DNA from: Agromyces ramosus
GTDB lineage: Bacteria > Actinomycetota > Actinomycetes > Actinomycetales > Microbacteriaceae
Length of the DNA stretch: 64,000 bases
Direction: 5' to 3'
Assembly: GCF_004216665.1 (NCBI RefSeq)
Contig: NZ_SGWY01000004.1
Span: 124,001-188,000 of the forward strand
Part shown: in pieces, positions 15,894-24,282 of the stretch
Position numbering within the stretch: the stretch's first letter is position 1
How the letters are laid out: each line of letters starts with the position of its first letter
The notes under the pieces: model-generated
Database searches by the model: none
What the model was told of the DNA's origin: nothing
The model's input: only the letters and a program-made list of their open reading frames with translations
Made by a program: the position numbers and the translations under genes

Positions 15894-16415
15894 ATGGAGG
15901 TCGAACGACCAGTGCTCGCGACCGGCGACACGCGACCGGCGCGGATGACGCAGCATGCGCGAGAGGCGCTGTACGCGTCCATCACCGGCGTCGCCACGCT
16001 CCTGGTCATGATCCCGTCGTCCGAGGCGTTCACCGGACGAGCCGCCGCCGGCAGTCTCCTCGGCACCATGGGAGGGCTGTTCGCCGCGGGCCTCGTGGCC
16101 GACACGATCGCGCACGCCAGCGAGCACGGCGGAGCAACGCGGCGGAGCACGATGCGCCGCATCCTCGGGGCGTCGATTCGCGCGCTGGAGATCACCGTCG
16201 TGCCCGCCGTCCTCCTGCTGCTCAGCGACACGGGCATCTGGAGTCTCAGGACGGGGCTGATCCTCGCGATCGCGGCCCTGACCGTCACCCAGCTCGTGCT
16301 CGTCCTCTGGGGCCTGCGCGGGAGCGCCACCACGACGTGGCAGAAGGCGGGCTACCTGCTGCTCCAGCTGGCCGCCGTCGGCGGAGTCGTCCTGCTCAAG
16401 GTCGTGGTCCATTGA
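15894..16415 (+). CDS. Hypothetical four-helix membrane protein
   Basis: This 173-residue protein has four predicted membrane helices, for example ALYASITGVATLLVMIP, LLGTMGGLFAAGLVADTI and TVVPAVLLLLSDTGIW, and ends in LLLQLAAVGGVVLLKVVVH. I do not recognise a named family. A very good ribosome site (AAGGAGGGAACG) precedes the ATG. Its stop overlaps the TTG start of the AI-2E-like transporter by three bases, so the two are probably translated together and may work together. Confidence 0.75.
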   Translation: MEVERPVLATGDTRPARMTQHAREALYASITGVATLLVMIPSSEAFTGRAAAGSLLGTMGGLFAAGLVADTIAHASEHGGATRRSTMRRILGASIRALEITVVPAVLLLLSDTGIWSLRTGLILAIAALTVTQLVLVLWGLRGSATTTWQKAGYLLLQLAAVGGVVLLKVVVH

Positions 16416-17503
16416 CCCGGCTCTGGAGCGACGGGTTCGGGCGCGCCGGGACCCGCGGGGCGCAGCTCCTCCTCGTCGGCGCCGTCGTGGTGGCCCTCGT
16501 CTGGCTCCTCAGCCGCCTGTCGATCGTCACGATCCCGCTGGTGCTCGCGCTCATCTTCGCGGCGGCGTTCGCACCGTGGATGGAGTGGACACGACGACGC
16601 AGGATGCCGCCCTCCCTCGGCGCCGTGCTCGCACTCGTATTCCTCCTCGCGGTGATCGCCGGCGCTCTCGCCTTCGTGGTGGGATCCGTCAGCCACGAAT
16701 GGGGCGAGCTGGCGTTCAAGGCCCAGGACGGCCTCCAGCGCGTCATGGCCTGGCTGCAGACGATGCCGTTCTCACCCGACCGGCGTCAGCTGGATGAGGT
16801 CACGGAGCAGGTCAGCGCCTTCGTCACGAGCGCAGAGTTCGGATCGGGCGCGCTCGGCGGAATCGGCGCCGTCACGGAGGTCGGCGCGAGTCTCGGGATG
16901 ATGGCGATCATCCTCTTCTTCCTCCTCAAGGACGGCCCGGCGATGTGGGAGTTCCTCGCCCGACCGTTCGAGGGAACGGCCTACGACCGCGCCGAACGCA
17001 TCAGGCGCAAGACCGTCGATGTCTTCGGCGGTTACATCTCCAGTACGGCCACCGCGGCACTGTTCGACGCCGTGGGAATCCTCATCGGTCTCCTCATCCT
17101 GCAGGTCCCCCTCGCGATACCGCTCGCCATCCTCACGCTCCTGCTCGCCTTCATCCCGATCATCGGCGCCGTGAGCGCGGGAGCGATCGCCGCCCTGGTG
17201 GCGCTCGTCAGCAACGGACCGCTCAACGCGGCCCTCGTCGTGCTCGTCGTGATCGTCGTCAACCAGGTCGAAGCGAACGTCCTGAAGCCGATCCTGATGG
17301 GCAGAACGGTCAGCCTCCACGCCCTCGTCGTGCTCGTCGTCATCGCCGCGGGCACGGCCGTCGGCGGAATCACCGGAGCCCTGCTCGCGGTCCCGCTCAC
17401 CGCCGCGGCCTGGGGCGTCGTGCAGGTGTGGGACGGCGACGACGTTCCCGCACGCTGGGCGCGCCCGAAGACGCGTGATCCGGCAGCATCCCGCTCGGGG
17501 TGA
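16412..17503 (+). CDS. AI-2E family (YhhQ/PerM-like) transporter
   Basis: This is a 363-residue membrane protein. It has N-terminal helices (LLLVGAVVVALVWLLSRLSI), an extracytoplasmic region with KAQDGLQRVMAWLQTMPF, and the family core FGGYISSTATAALFDAVGIL followed by LLLAFIPIIGAVSAGAIAAL. Members export or exchange small solutes; AI-2 is only the founding substrate and should not be assumed. The start is a TTG at 16412 inside a TTGA overlap with the upstream membrane protein. No ATG or GTG in this frame gives the conserved N-terminus. A strong terminator follows. Confidence 0.85.
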   Translation: MTRLWSDGFGRAGTRGAQLLLVGAVVVALVWLLSRLSIVTIPLVLALIFAAAFAPWMEWTRRRRMPPSLGAVLALVFLLAVIAGALAFVVGSVSHEWGELAFKAQDGLQRVMAWLQTMPFSPDRRQLDEVTEQVSAFVTSAEFGSGALGGIGAVTEVGASLGMMAIILFFLLKDGPAMWEFLARPFEGTAYDRAERIRRKTVDVFGGYISSTATAALFDAVGILIGLLILQVPLAIPLAILTLLLAFIPIIGAVSAGAIAALVALVSNGPLNAALVVLVVIVVNQVEANVLKPILMGRTVSLHALVVLVVIAAGTAVGGITGALLAVPLTAAAWGVVQVWDGDDVPARWARPKTRDPAASRSG

Positions 17504-17527
17504 CATCCGGACCGCAGCCCTGACGAA

Positions 17528-17557
17528 GAGGACCCCCGCCGAGTGGCGGGGGTCCTC
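17528..17557 (+). terminator. Perfect 13-bp hairpin terminator
   Basis: GAGGACCCCCGCC and its exact complement GGCGGGGGTCCTC flank the loop GAGT, 24 bases after the transporter stop. It separates the plus-strand membrane operon from the convergent sigma/anti-sigma operon. Confidence 0.8.
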
Positions 17558-17646
17558 TCCCGGGGAGCTCTCGTGGGGGGACGATCACTCCTTCCGTGCG
17601 AAACGAACGGGGGGGCGTTCGCTCCGCAGGCGGTCGGCGTCAGGAG

Positions 17647-18417
17647 TCAGTCGCGCTCCTTCGCCTGCTCAGCCTCGTTGCTGCCGCCCGGCTCGGGGAG
17701 TTCGGCGTTCGCCTTCTCTCCGGCGGTCTCGAGTCCGGTCCCGTTCGCGGTGCCGGAGCTTCCACCAGCGTCGCCCGCCTTCTCGAGCCCGGCCTGGCCA
17801 GCGCCGTCGGCATGCTCGGCGCCGGTCCGGCTCGCCTCCTCGGCGGTGTCGAGTCCCGCCTGCCGCCGCTCCTCGGCGTTCTCGAGCGCCGCCTGTCGCT
17901 GCTCCTCCGCCTTCTGACGCGCCTCCTCGGCGGTCTGCTGGCCGAACTCGCTCTTCTCGAGACCGGTGTCGCTCACGTGCTCGCCACCGGGGTGCCCGGT
18001 GACCTCGTCGAAGACCTCCTGGACCGGCGCGGGCAGCCCGCCCACGGCGCCCGCCGCTCCAGCGCCGGCGACGCCGACTGCCGCGGCCGCGACCGCTCCG
18101 ATCGTGATCTTCGCTGCGAGTCCGAGACCCGCGAATGCACCAAGTGCCACTCTTCGTCTTCCTCTTCTCGGCGTCGGCGCCCCGTTCGGCTGCGCGACCA
18201 CCGTGGTCGATACGTGCTGTCGGTCGGTCGAGAGCCTCGCCGCGCGTTTGAGGTCGAGGCGAAGCGCCAGGTCGGCCGAGGGCCGCGGAGGCACTTCGAA
18301 CGAGACGGCGCGCAGCGCCGCGACGGCCTCCGCCACCGGCGCGAGCTCGGGGGAGCCCGCGGGGACGTGTCCGCGCAGCACGGCCTCGGCCGCGGCATCC
18401 GGAATGCGTTCGTTCAT
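17647..18417 (-). CDS. Anti-sigma-factor-like membrane protein with coiled-coil tail
   Basis: This 256-residue protein begins MNERIPDAAAEAVLRGHVPA and has a short cytoplasmic helical domain. A hydrophobic stretch near residues 90-125 (FAGLGLAAKITIGAVAAAAV) is followed by a very polar tail. Repeats rich in Glu, Ala, Gln and Arg (TAEEARQKAEEQRQAALENA) should form a coiled coil before a Gly/Ser-rich end. The gene starts one base after the ECF sigma factor stops, the usual place for its anti-sigma regulator. There is no zinc-binding HxxxCxxC. The tail might sense envelope stress. The assignment rests mainly on context. Confidence 0.65.
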   Translation of the reverse strand: MNERIPDAAAEAVLRGHVPAGSPELAPVAEAVAALRAVSFEVPPRPSADLALRLDLKRAARLSTDRQHVSTTVVAQPNGAPTPRRGRRRVALGAFAGLGLAAKITIGAVAAAAVGVAGAGAAGAVGGLPAPVQEVFDEVTGHPGGEHVSDTGLEKSEFGQQTAEEARQKAEEQRQAALENAEERRQAGLDTAEEASRTGAEHADGAGQAGLEKAGDAGGSSGTANGTGLETAGEKANAELPEPGGSNEAEQAKERD

Positions 18418-18418
18418 C

Positions 18419-19072
18419 TCACTCCCTGCTATCGCCGGAGGGCGTCGCAGGGGTACGCCCTGCCGAGAATCTCCTCCGAAGCGAACCCAGTGCCCGCCGC
18501 TGCAGTGCCTTCACGGCCCCTGGCCGCTTGCCGACGATCTCGGCGACCTGCTCGATGGTGAGGTCGCCGATGATGCGCAGCACCATGACGTCGCGCTGGT
18601 CGGGAGGGAGGCCCTCGAGCAGCGCCCTCGCCGAGGCATCCGCCAGGTTGCCGATGGCCTCGTCCTCCGCGCTCGCACTGCGCCGCGGGTCGGCATCGTC
18701 GCGCCACTCCACGTGCACGCCGCGGGTCGAACGCCGACGCAGCTCGTCGACGAGGCGGCGGTAGGCGATCGTGAAGACGAAGGTGCGGAACTCCGGCTCG
18801 CCGCCGCTGAAGCGGTCGAGTGAATCGAAGACGGCGAGGAACACCTCGCTCGTCAGGTCCTCGGGTTCGAGGGAGCCGCGCGCCCTGAGGAAGCCCATGA
18901 CCGCCGGCGCGTAGTCGATCCAGAGGTTGGTGCACGCCCACGAGGCACCCGATTGCGCCGCGAGCAGCACGCCGGGGAACGCGTCGCCGCTCGTCGCGCG
19001 ACCGGCGCCGCCGCGCGACGACGTGCGTGCACGGGACGTGGCAGGGGACAGCGCGCCTTCGAGATCGGGCAT
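18419..19072 (-). CDS. ECF-type RNA polymerase sigma-70 factor
   Basis: This is a 217-residue protein. Region 2 spans about residues 50-115 and contains GSLEPEDLTSEVFLAVFDSL and RTFVFTIAYRRLVDELRRR. Region 4 lies near 155-205 and contains LPPDQRDVMVLRIIGDLTIE, then QVAEIVGKRPGAVKALQRRA. It has no region 1 or 3, as expected for group 4 factors. It would redirect RNA polymerase to a small regulon when released by the membrane protein encoded immediately downstream. The first 45 residues look unstructured, so translation may begin later; I kept the ATG at 19072. Confidence 0.9.
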   Translation of the reverse strand: MPDLEGALSPATSRARTSSRGGAGRATSGDAFPGVLLAAQSGASWACTNLWIDYAPAVMGFLRARGSLEPEDLTSEVFLAVFDSLDRFSGGEPEFRTFVFTIAYRRLVDELRRRSTRGVHVEWRDDADPRRSASAEDEAIGNLADASARALLEGLPPDQRDVMVLRIIGDLTIEQVAEIVGKRPGAVKALQRRALGSLRRRFSAGRTPATPSGDSRE

Positions 19073-19131
19073 GACCGGAACAGTGTAGGCAATCCGGCCG
19101 CCGCGCGCCCGCGATCACTCACAGGGGTCGG

Positions 19132-19578
19132 TCACACACACCCCCATGCACGGAGCGCGTCCACCAGGCCGTGAACCGTCTGCACCGTGGGGAGTTCACC
19201 CGGCGCGACCCAGAGGACACCCGCGGCGTCGCTTCCCGCCACCGGTTCGCCCGTGAGCAGGTCGACGATGAAGCAGTGGATCTCATAGGTGCCTCCGCCG
19301 GGCGCCCGGCGCCGCACGACTCCCGCCTCTCGGCCGGGTCGCACGGCCAGTCCGGTCTCCTCGACGACCTCCCGGATGACGGCGTCGGCGAGGGTCTCCC
19401 CCGGTTCGACCTTTCCTCCCGGGAGCGCCCACCGACCGGCCTCGGGCGCGTGGGACCGACGAACGAGCAGGACCCGCCCCGCGGCATCCGTGACGATCGC
19501 GCTCACCGCGTGGACGACGGGACCTGCGCGGCCTGCGCGACCTGCGCGGCCCGCGCGGCCCGACGAGCCCGGAGTCAC
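19132..19578 (-). CDS. NUDIX hydrolase
   Basis: This is a 148-residue protein. The Nudix box is complete: GGKVEPGETLADAVIREVVE followed by ETG (the GX5EX7REUXEEXGU pattern), after LVRRSHAPEAGRWALP. It hydrolyses a nucleoside diphosphate linked to another group; MutT-like or NADH pyrophosphatase-like substrates are possible. The GTG start at 19578 overlaps the stop of the upstream small membrane protein (GTGA). From this start the N-terminus contains an unusual GRA-repeat run (residues about 7-18), encoded by a 9-base tandem repeat. A second in-frame GTG at VSAIVTDAAG would remove it and is a credible alternative. Confidence 0.85.
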   Translation of the reverse strand: MTPGSSGRAGRAGRAGRAGPVVHAVSAIVTDAAGRVLLVRRSHAPEAGRWALPGGKVEPGETLADAVIREVVEETGLAVRPGREAGVVRRRAPGGGTYEIHCFIVDLLTGEPVAGSDAAGVLWVAPGELPTVQTVHGLVDALRAWGCV

Positions 19579-19766
19579 TCGACGAGCGTCCGGAACACCT
19601 CGTACACCATGAACGCCGGCCAGAAGATCCCCTGGAAGAACGCCCAGATGAACTCCCAGAACTCGTCGGCACGCTGGAAGAAGAACACCCAGGCGCCGAT
19701 GATGCCCAGCCCGTAGATCGCCCCACCGCCGGCGAAGCATCCGGCGTTCGAACTCCTGTCGTTCAT
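19575..19766 (-). CDS. Small hypothetical membrane protein
   Basis: This 63-residue protein has two hydrophobic, aromatic-rich segments: GAIYGLGIIGAWVFFFQRAD and FFQGIFWPAFMVYEVFRTLV. The ATG at 19766 follows a GGGAGGT ribosome site. Proteins of this size and composition are common in actinobacteria with no known role. It is coupled to the NUDIX gene by a four-base GTGA overlap. Confidence 0.7.
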   Translation of the reverse strand: MNDRSSNAGCFAGGGAIYGLGIIGAWVFFFQRADEFWEFIWAFFQGIFWPAFMVYEVFRTLVE

Positions 19767-19847
19767 GTCGACCTCCCGGGCACACGATACGCGCCCCGGC
19801 CCGATCCGCACGGGACCGAAGGCCCCCTCGGCCACCAGGACCTGCCG

Positions 19848-21581
19848 CTACTCGCCACGGTCGTCCTCCCACTTCGTGCCGTCGAGATCGCTCCGCAGGC
19901 GCCCGGTGATGTCGTCCACGGCGGCGCCCACGGTCGGCGCGAACCGGTCGGGCGTGAAGCGCTGCAGCAGTCCGTAGTCGCGCAGCACGTCGACGACGGG
20001 GTCCTTCATCTCGGCGAGCACGAGGCGGATGCCGTGCGAGTCGAGCCAGTCGTCGAGCTCGACGAGCTCGTCGATCGCGGTCGTGTCGATGTCGGTGATC
20101 GGCTCGGCGGCCAGGATGACCGTTCGGATGCCGGGGCCCGCCGCCTTCACCCGTGAACGCACGAAGTCCTCGAAGATGCCGCCGTTGGCGAAGAACAGCG
20201 GGGCGTCGAAGCGCACGATCACGATGCCGGGGATGCGTTCGCCCTCGGGATAGCGCGAGAGGTCGTGGTAGCCGCGGAGCCCCTTCACCAGCCCGAGTTC
20301 GGCGCGGTACGGTCGCCAGGCCTGGTTCACGAATGCCAGGAGCGAGAGGCCGATCGCCACGGCGATGCCGGCAAGCACACCGAACACGAGTACGCCCACG
20401 AAAGCGGCGAGCGAGAGGAACGCGTCGACCCGGTCCATCCGCACGAGCCGGATGAAGCCGTGCACGTCGATGAGGCGAGCGGCCGCCGCGATCACGACGG
20501 CGGCGAGGGTCGCCGACGGCAGGAAGGCCGTGAGTCCCGGCACGAGGAGCATGAACGCCGTGATCAGGACGGCGCCCACGACACCCGTGAGCTGCGTGCG
20601 GGCACCCGCCTGCTCGGCGACCGGAGTACGCGACGACGACGCCGAGATCGGGAACCCGCCGAGGAGCCCGGCGCCGATGTTCGCCGCCCCGATGGCCGCC
20701 ATCTCGCCGCTGCCGCTCACCGTCTCGCCCCGCCGCGCGGCGAAGGTGCGCGAGAGCACGGCCGTGTCGGTGAACGCGACGAGCGCGATGCCCGCCGCGG
20801 GCAGCGCCAGCGCCGCGACATCCGACCACTCGAGGCCCCCGAGCGCGGGCGCGGGCAGGCCCTGCGGCAGTGCGCCGACCACGGGCAGTCGGTCGGCCAG
20901 GCCGAGGATCGCGGTGAGCGCGGTCGCCGCCACGACGGCGACGAGCACGCCCGGCACCGGCGACCTGGCCCAGGTGAGCCCGACGATGACGACGAGGGAT
21001 GCCACGCCGAACACCAGCGCCAGCAGCTGGGCCTCGCCCGCGGCGATGCCCGCGCCGATGGCCACCACGTCGCCGAACAGCGAGCCGGAATCGATCGAGA
21101 ATCCGAGCAACTTGGGCACCTGGGAGATGAGCACGAGGAGTGCGACGGCGTTGAGGTAGCCCACGCGGATGGGCTTCGAGAGCAGGTCGGTCACGAAGCC
21201 CAGGCGCAGGATTCCACCGAACAGCAGGATCACGCCGACCATGATCGCGAGGAGTCCGGCGAGCGCCACCGCGCGCGTGTCGTCTCCGAGGGCGAGCGGC
21301 AGGATGGCCGCCGCGATGATCGGGGCGAGCGCCGAGTCGGGCCCGAGCACCAGGATGCGCGACGGGCCGAACAGCGCGTATGCCAAGAGCGGCACGATCG
21401 TGGCGTAGAGACCGGTCTCGGGGGGAAGCCCGGCGACCTCCGCGTAGCCCATGCCGGCGGGGATCAGCAGCGCGGTGACGACGAGGCCCGCACGCAGGTC
21501 GGGCAGGAGCCAGGTGCGCCGGTAGTGCAGCGCCGTCTCGACGCCCGGCGGCAGCCACCGCCGCATCCGCTTCGCCGCCAT
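19848..21581 (-). CDS. SulP-family inorganic anion transporter with STAS domain
   Basis: This is a 577-residue protein. About 12 hydrophobic segments cover residues 25-430, with the SulP signature near LLIPAGMGYAEVAGLPPETG and a second conserved stretch ALFGPSRILVLGPDSALAPI. A cytoplasmic STAS domain occupies about residues 440-555 (IVIVRFDAPLFFANGGIFED, then VILAAEPITDIDTTAIDEL). Such proteins carry sulfate, bicarbonate or other anions in symport or exchange; there is no adjacent sulfur gene or carbonic anhydrase to decide between them. It starts with ATG at 21581 and is transcribed singly. Confidence 0.9.
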   Translation of the reverse strand: MAAKRMRRWLPPGVETALHYRRTWLLPDLRAGLVVTALLIPAGMGYAEVAGLPPETGLYATIVPLLAYALFGPSRILVLGPDSALAPIIAAAILPLALGDDTRAVALAGLLAIMVGVILLFGGILRLGFVTDLLSKPIRVGYLNAVALLVLISQVPKLLGFSIDSGSLFGDVVAIGAGIAAGEAQLLALVFGVASLVVIVGLTWARSPVPGVLVAVVAATALTAILGLADRLPVVGALPQGLPAPALGGLEWSDVAALALPAAGIALVAFTDTAVLSRTFAARRGETVSGSGEMAAIGAANIGAGLLGGFPISASSSRTPVAEQAGARTQLTGVVGAVLITAFMLLVPGLTAFLPSATLAAVVIAAAARLIDVHGFIRLVRMDRVDAFLSLAAFVGVLVFGVLAGIAVAIGLSLLAFVNQAWRPYRAELGLVKGLRGYHDLSRYPEGERIPGIVIVRFDAPLFFANGGIFEDFVRSRVKAAGPGIRTVILAAEPITDIDTTAIDELVELDDWLDSHGIRLVLAEMKDPVVDVLRDYGLLQRFTPDRFAPTVGAAVDDITGRLRSDLDGTKWEDDRGE

Positions 21582-21695
21582 CTCGGCCCCCTTCGGGGTC
21601 CATCTTCGCGCAGTGCCCCGCCGCCGTGCCGAGTATCGCCTCGACCACGGTGCGTCGCGGGCCGGCCGTGCACGTCAGGCTGGAGCCGGGCGGAC

Positions 21696-22940
21696 TCAGC
21701 CGCCGCTGCGCCGCCCGCGCCGGACCCGGTCGACGGTCTCCATCACGGCCACGCCGACGAGCACCAGCGTCGACGCGCCGCCGACCCCGAGCGGGGTGAG
21801 CAGCGGTGAGACCGCGGCGACCGCGACGATCCCGATGAGCCCGGCCACCTGCGGCGTCACCCAGCGGTGCTCGAGCAGCCGGCGGAAGACGAGCGTGCCG
21901 CTGAGGAAGAGCAGGGGGCCGCCGAGCACGGTGATGACCGCGGAGAGGCTCTGCTCCTCGGGATGCCCGAGCAGCTCCTTGTCGCCGACGCTCGTCAGCA
22001 CGATTCCCCCGATGACGAGCAGGTGCACGAACGTGTAGGCGGTGCGCGCGAGCCGCCCGGGGGCATCCGAGTCCTCCATCGCCTCGGACCCGATGCGCTC
22101 GCCGTGGTCGAAGTAGATCCACCACATCGCCGCCGCTGAGAAGAACGCGAGCACCATGCCCGTCGTCGTCTCCACGGTGATCTCGAGGTCCACGAACGCG
22201 AATCCCGTCACGAGCAGGCCCTCGCCGAGCGCGATGAGCACGAACAGCGCGGAGCGCTCGGCGATGTGGGCGCCGGAGAGGTCCCACCGCCCCATGTCCA
22301 TCGAGCCCATCATGGGCAGGGGGAAGCCGGTGAGCGTGCCGATGACCTCGAGGCCGAGCGCCATCGCCCAGAAGGGCAGCTGGGCGGGGAGCGGCAGCAG
22401 CGCGCCGACGAGCCAGAGCACGCTTCCGGCGGCCGTCCAGATGAACACCCGCGTGAAGTCGAACGCCGCCTCGCGATCGTGCCGCCATGTCGCGAGCACG
22501 ATGAAGCCCGTGCGGCCGAGCTGCAGCACGACGTACGCGATCGCGAAGACCCAGGCACGCTCGCCGAACGCGTCGGCGATGGAGATGCTCATCACGAGGG
22601 CCACGAACGCGAGCGCGATCACGGCACCGCGAACCGGGAGCCGGACGGGGTCGAGCCAGTTCGTGACCCACGTCGTCGCCACCCAGGCCCACCAGAGCGC
22701 GAGCACCATGATCACGCCCTCGAGCGCACCCAGCGGCGTCTGGTTCTCGTAGAGGTACGCCGAGAGCTGGGTGAGGGCGAAGACGAACACGAGGTCGAAG
22801 AAGAGCTCGACGTACGTGACCCGGTCGGCGCGCGACGAATCCGACGGCCGCAGCACATCGCGTCGCAGTCCGAAGGGCATGGCCCATGATGGCATGCGGC
22901 GCAGGTGCGCCGAAGCGACGAGCGGCGGCTGGCGCGTCAT
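21696..22940 (-). CDS. LtrA (low temperature requirement A) family membrane protein
   Basis: This is a 414-residue protein with many membrane helices. Near the N-terminus it shows RVTYVELFFDLVFVFALTQL followed later by WWAWVATTWVTNWLDP, and in the middle AERSALFVLIALGEGLLVTG. These are the conserved blocks of the LtrA family. The founding Listeria gene was linked to growth in the cold; the biochemical role is unknown. Conserved glutamates and histidines in the membrane hint at transport or signalling. The start may be the ATG at 22940, or in-frame ATGs at 22895 or 22880, which are closer to the conserved part. Confidence 0.85.
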   Translation of the reverse strand: MTRQPPLVASAHLRRMPSWAMPFGLRRDVLRPSDSSRADRVTYVELFFDLVFVFALTQLSAYLYENQTPLGALEGVIMVLALWWAWVATTWVTNWLDPVRLPVRGAVIALAFVALVMSISIADAFGERAWVFAIAYVVLQLGRTGFIVLATWRHDREAAFDFTRVFIWTAAGSVLWLVGALLPLPAQLPFWAMALGLEVIGTLTGFPLPMMGSMDMGRWDLSGAHIAERSALFVLIALGEGLLVTGFAFVDLEITVETTTGMVLAFFSAAAMWWIYFDHGERIGSEAMEDSDAPGRLARTAYTFVHLLVIGGIVLTSVGDKELLGHPEEQSLSAVITVLGGPLLFLSGTLVFRRLLEHRWVTPQVAGLIGIVAVAAVSPLLTPLGVGGASTLVLVGVAVMETVDRVRRGRRSGG

Positions 22941-23025
22941 CCGTCTGGACCGAGCGGGAAGACGGGCGAGGGTTGAGCCCCGCGGCGAGGCCGTCGGGGC
23001 TCAGGCGACGACGATCCGCGCGCCG

Positions 23026-23400
23026 CTAGTCGCGGAAGAACTCGTTCGCGCGGGCGGAGTAGAGCAGCACCAGGCCGATCACGGCCAGCAGCGCGTTGAT
23101 GATCGCCGTCCAGAACTGGCCGGGCACGGCGAACATCGTCCAGATCGCGTTCGCGAGGTTCAGGACGAAGACGACCGTGGCGACGATGCGGGCGAGGTTG
23201 CTGCCCCGCAGCAGTCCGACGCCGACGAGGATCGTCACGATGCCGATGACGATCGTCACCCACGCGGCGGTCGTCACCGCCGGCGAGTCGGCCGCGGCGC
23301 CTCCGGTGAGGAGGAGGATTCCCGTGATCACCCCGAGCACGCCGTTGATCCATGCGATGACGGCGACGAGGGTGACCCCGCCCGGACGAGGACCTGCCAT
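23026..23400 (-). CDS. Small four-helix membrane protein (DUF7144-like)
   Basis: This 124-residue protein has four membrane helices: VTLVAVIAWINGVLGVITGI, VTIVIGIVTILVGVGLL, ATVVFVLNLANAIW and IINALLAVIGLVLLYSARA. The alternating glycine-rich helices match small actinobacterial membrane proteins annotated as hypothetical or DUF7144. The ATG at 23400 has GGAGATCATC upstream. It lies alone between ltrA and the phosphatase pair, and no role can be inferred. Confidence 0.75.
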   Translation of the reverse strand: MAGPRPGGVTLVAVIAWINGVLGVITGILLLTGGAAADSPAVTTAAWVTIVIGIVTILVGVGLLRGSNLARIVATVVFVLNLANAIWTMFAVPGQFWTAIINALLAVIGLVLLYSARANEFFRD

Positions 23401-23529
23401 GATGATCTCCTTCGATCGGACGAGGTGCGGTCGGGCACAAGCTACTCCCGCCGCGACGCGCGTGTCATCACCCCGTTCGGGGTGTCGCTGGAGCCATCGA
23501 GTCGGCGGTCGCCGGCCGTCGGCGAGCGG

Positions 23530-24282
23530 TCAGCGGTCCGCTGCCTCCTCCGACGGCGCGCGCACCCGCACCCAGATCGGCGGGTGCGGCATCCGGTGTT
23601 CTCGGTACAGCTTCTCCGCGAAGGGCGCCCAGACGATCACCGCGACGCCCGCGCCGACGAGCATCCCGCCGATCGTGTCGGAGATCCAGTGCGCCCCGAG
23701 GTAGGTGCGACTGAGCATCATGAGCACCGTGTACACGGCGCCGGCGACCCACACCCACGTGCGCATGAAGATGATGCCGAGTGCGGTCGCGACGAGGGCG
23801 GCGTTGGAGCTGTGGCCCGAGGGGAACGAGCCGAAGTCGGGATTCACGAGGATGTCCTCGGGCCGTTCACGGCCGACGAGCACCTTGATGAGGCGGGTGA
23901 CCGCCGCGCTCGCGATCGCCGCGGTCACGTAGTAGACGGCTCCCCACGGCCTGCGGAAGAGCAGCAGCGCGCCGATGATGACGGCCGGCACGACCAGGTT
24001 CGACAGGATGCCGCCGCCGACGGCGTTGAAGACGAGGGCCGGCACGGTGAGCCACTCGGCCCGGTTGGCCACCATCCCGGCCATGAACTCGATCTCGAAC
24101 CCGAACGGCTTGTCGCTCTCGCGGTAGAAGATCACGAGCGCGAGCATGGCGACCAGTGCGAGCGCGGCGGAGCCCGAGACGACCGGCCAGAACCGGGCGA
24201 CGCCCACCGGCGAGGGCGCGGTGTGCGCGTTGTCGATCGGCGCTGCCGCCGGAACCGGCTGCTCGTCGTCGCTACCCGACAC
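23530..24282 (-). CDS. PAP2-family membrane phosphatase
   Basis: This is a 250-residue protein with about six membrane helices. The three phosphatase motifs are present: KVLVGRERP (motif 1), FPSGHSSNA (motif 2) and SRTYLGAHWISD (motif 3), which supply the Lys, Arg, Ser, Gly, His and Asp residues of the active site. It should dephosphorylate a lipid phosphate such as undecaprenyl pyrophosphate or phosphatidate at the outer membrane face. The GTG start at 24282 overlaps the end of a second PAP2 gene by 11 bases, so the two are translated in sequence. Confidence 0.9.
   Translation of the reverse strand: MSGSDDEQPVPAAAPIDNAHTAPSPVGVARFWPVVSGSAALALVAMLALVIFYRESDKPFGFEIEFMAGMVANRAEWLTVPALVFNAVGGGILSNLVVPAVIIGALLLFRRPWGAVYYVTAAIASAAVTRLIKVLVGRERPEDILVNPDFGSFPSGHSSNAALVATALGIIFMRTWVWVAGAVYTVLMMLSRTYLGAHWISDTIGGMLVGAGVAVIVWAPFAEKLYREHRMPHPPIWVRVRAPSEEAADR

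Noticed and set aside
20265-21809. Long plus-strand frame opposite the SulP gene
   Set aside because: Composition is charged and repetitive with no domain pattern, while the opposite strand shows a complete SulP transporter.
19132-22887. A 1251-codon open frame on the minus strand
   Set aside because: Only its last 148 codons are a real protein (the NUDIX hydrolase). The rest is an arginine/proline-rich shadow of the SulP and LtrA genes in another frame.
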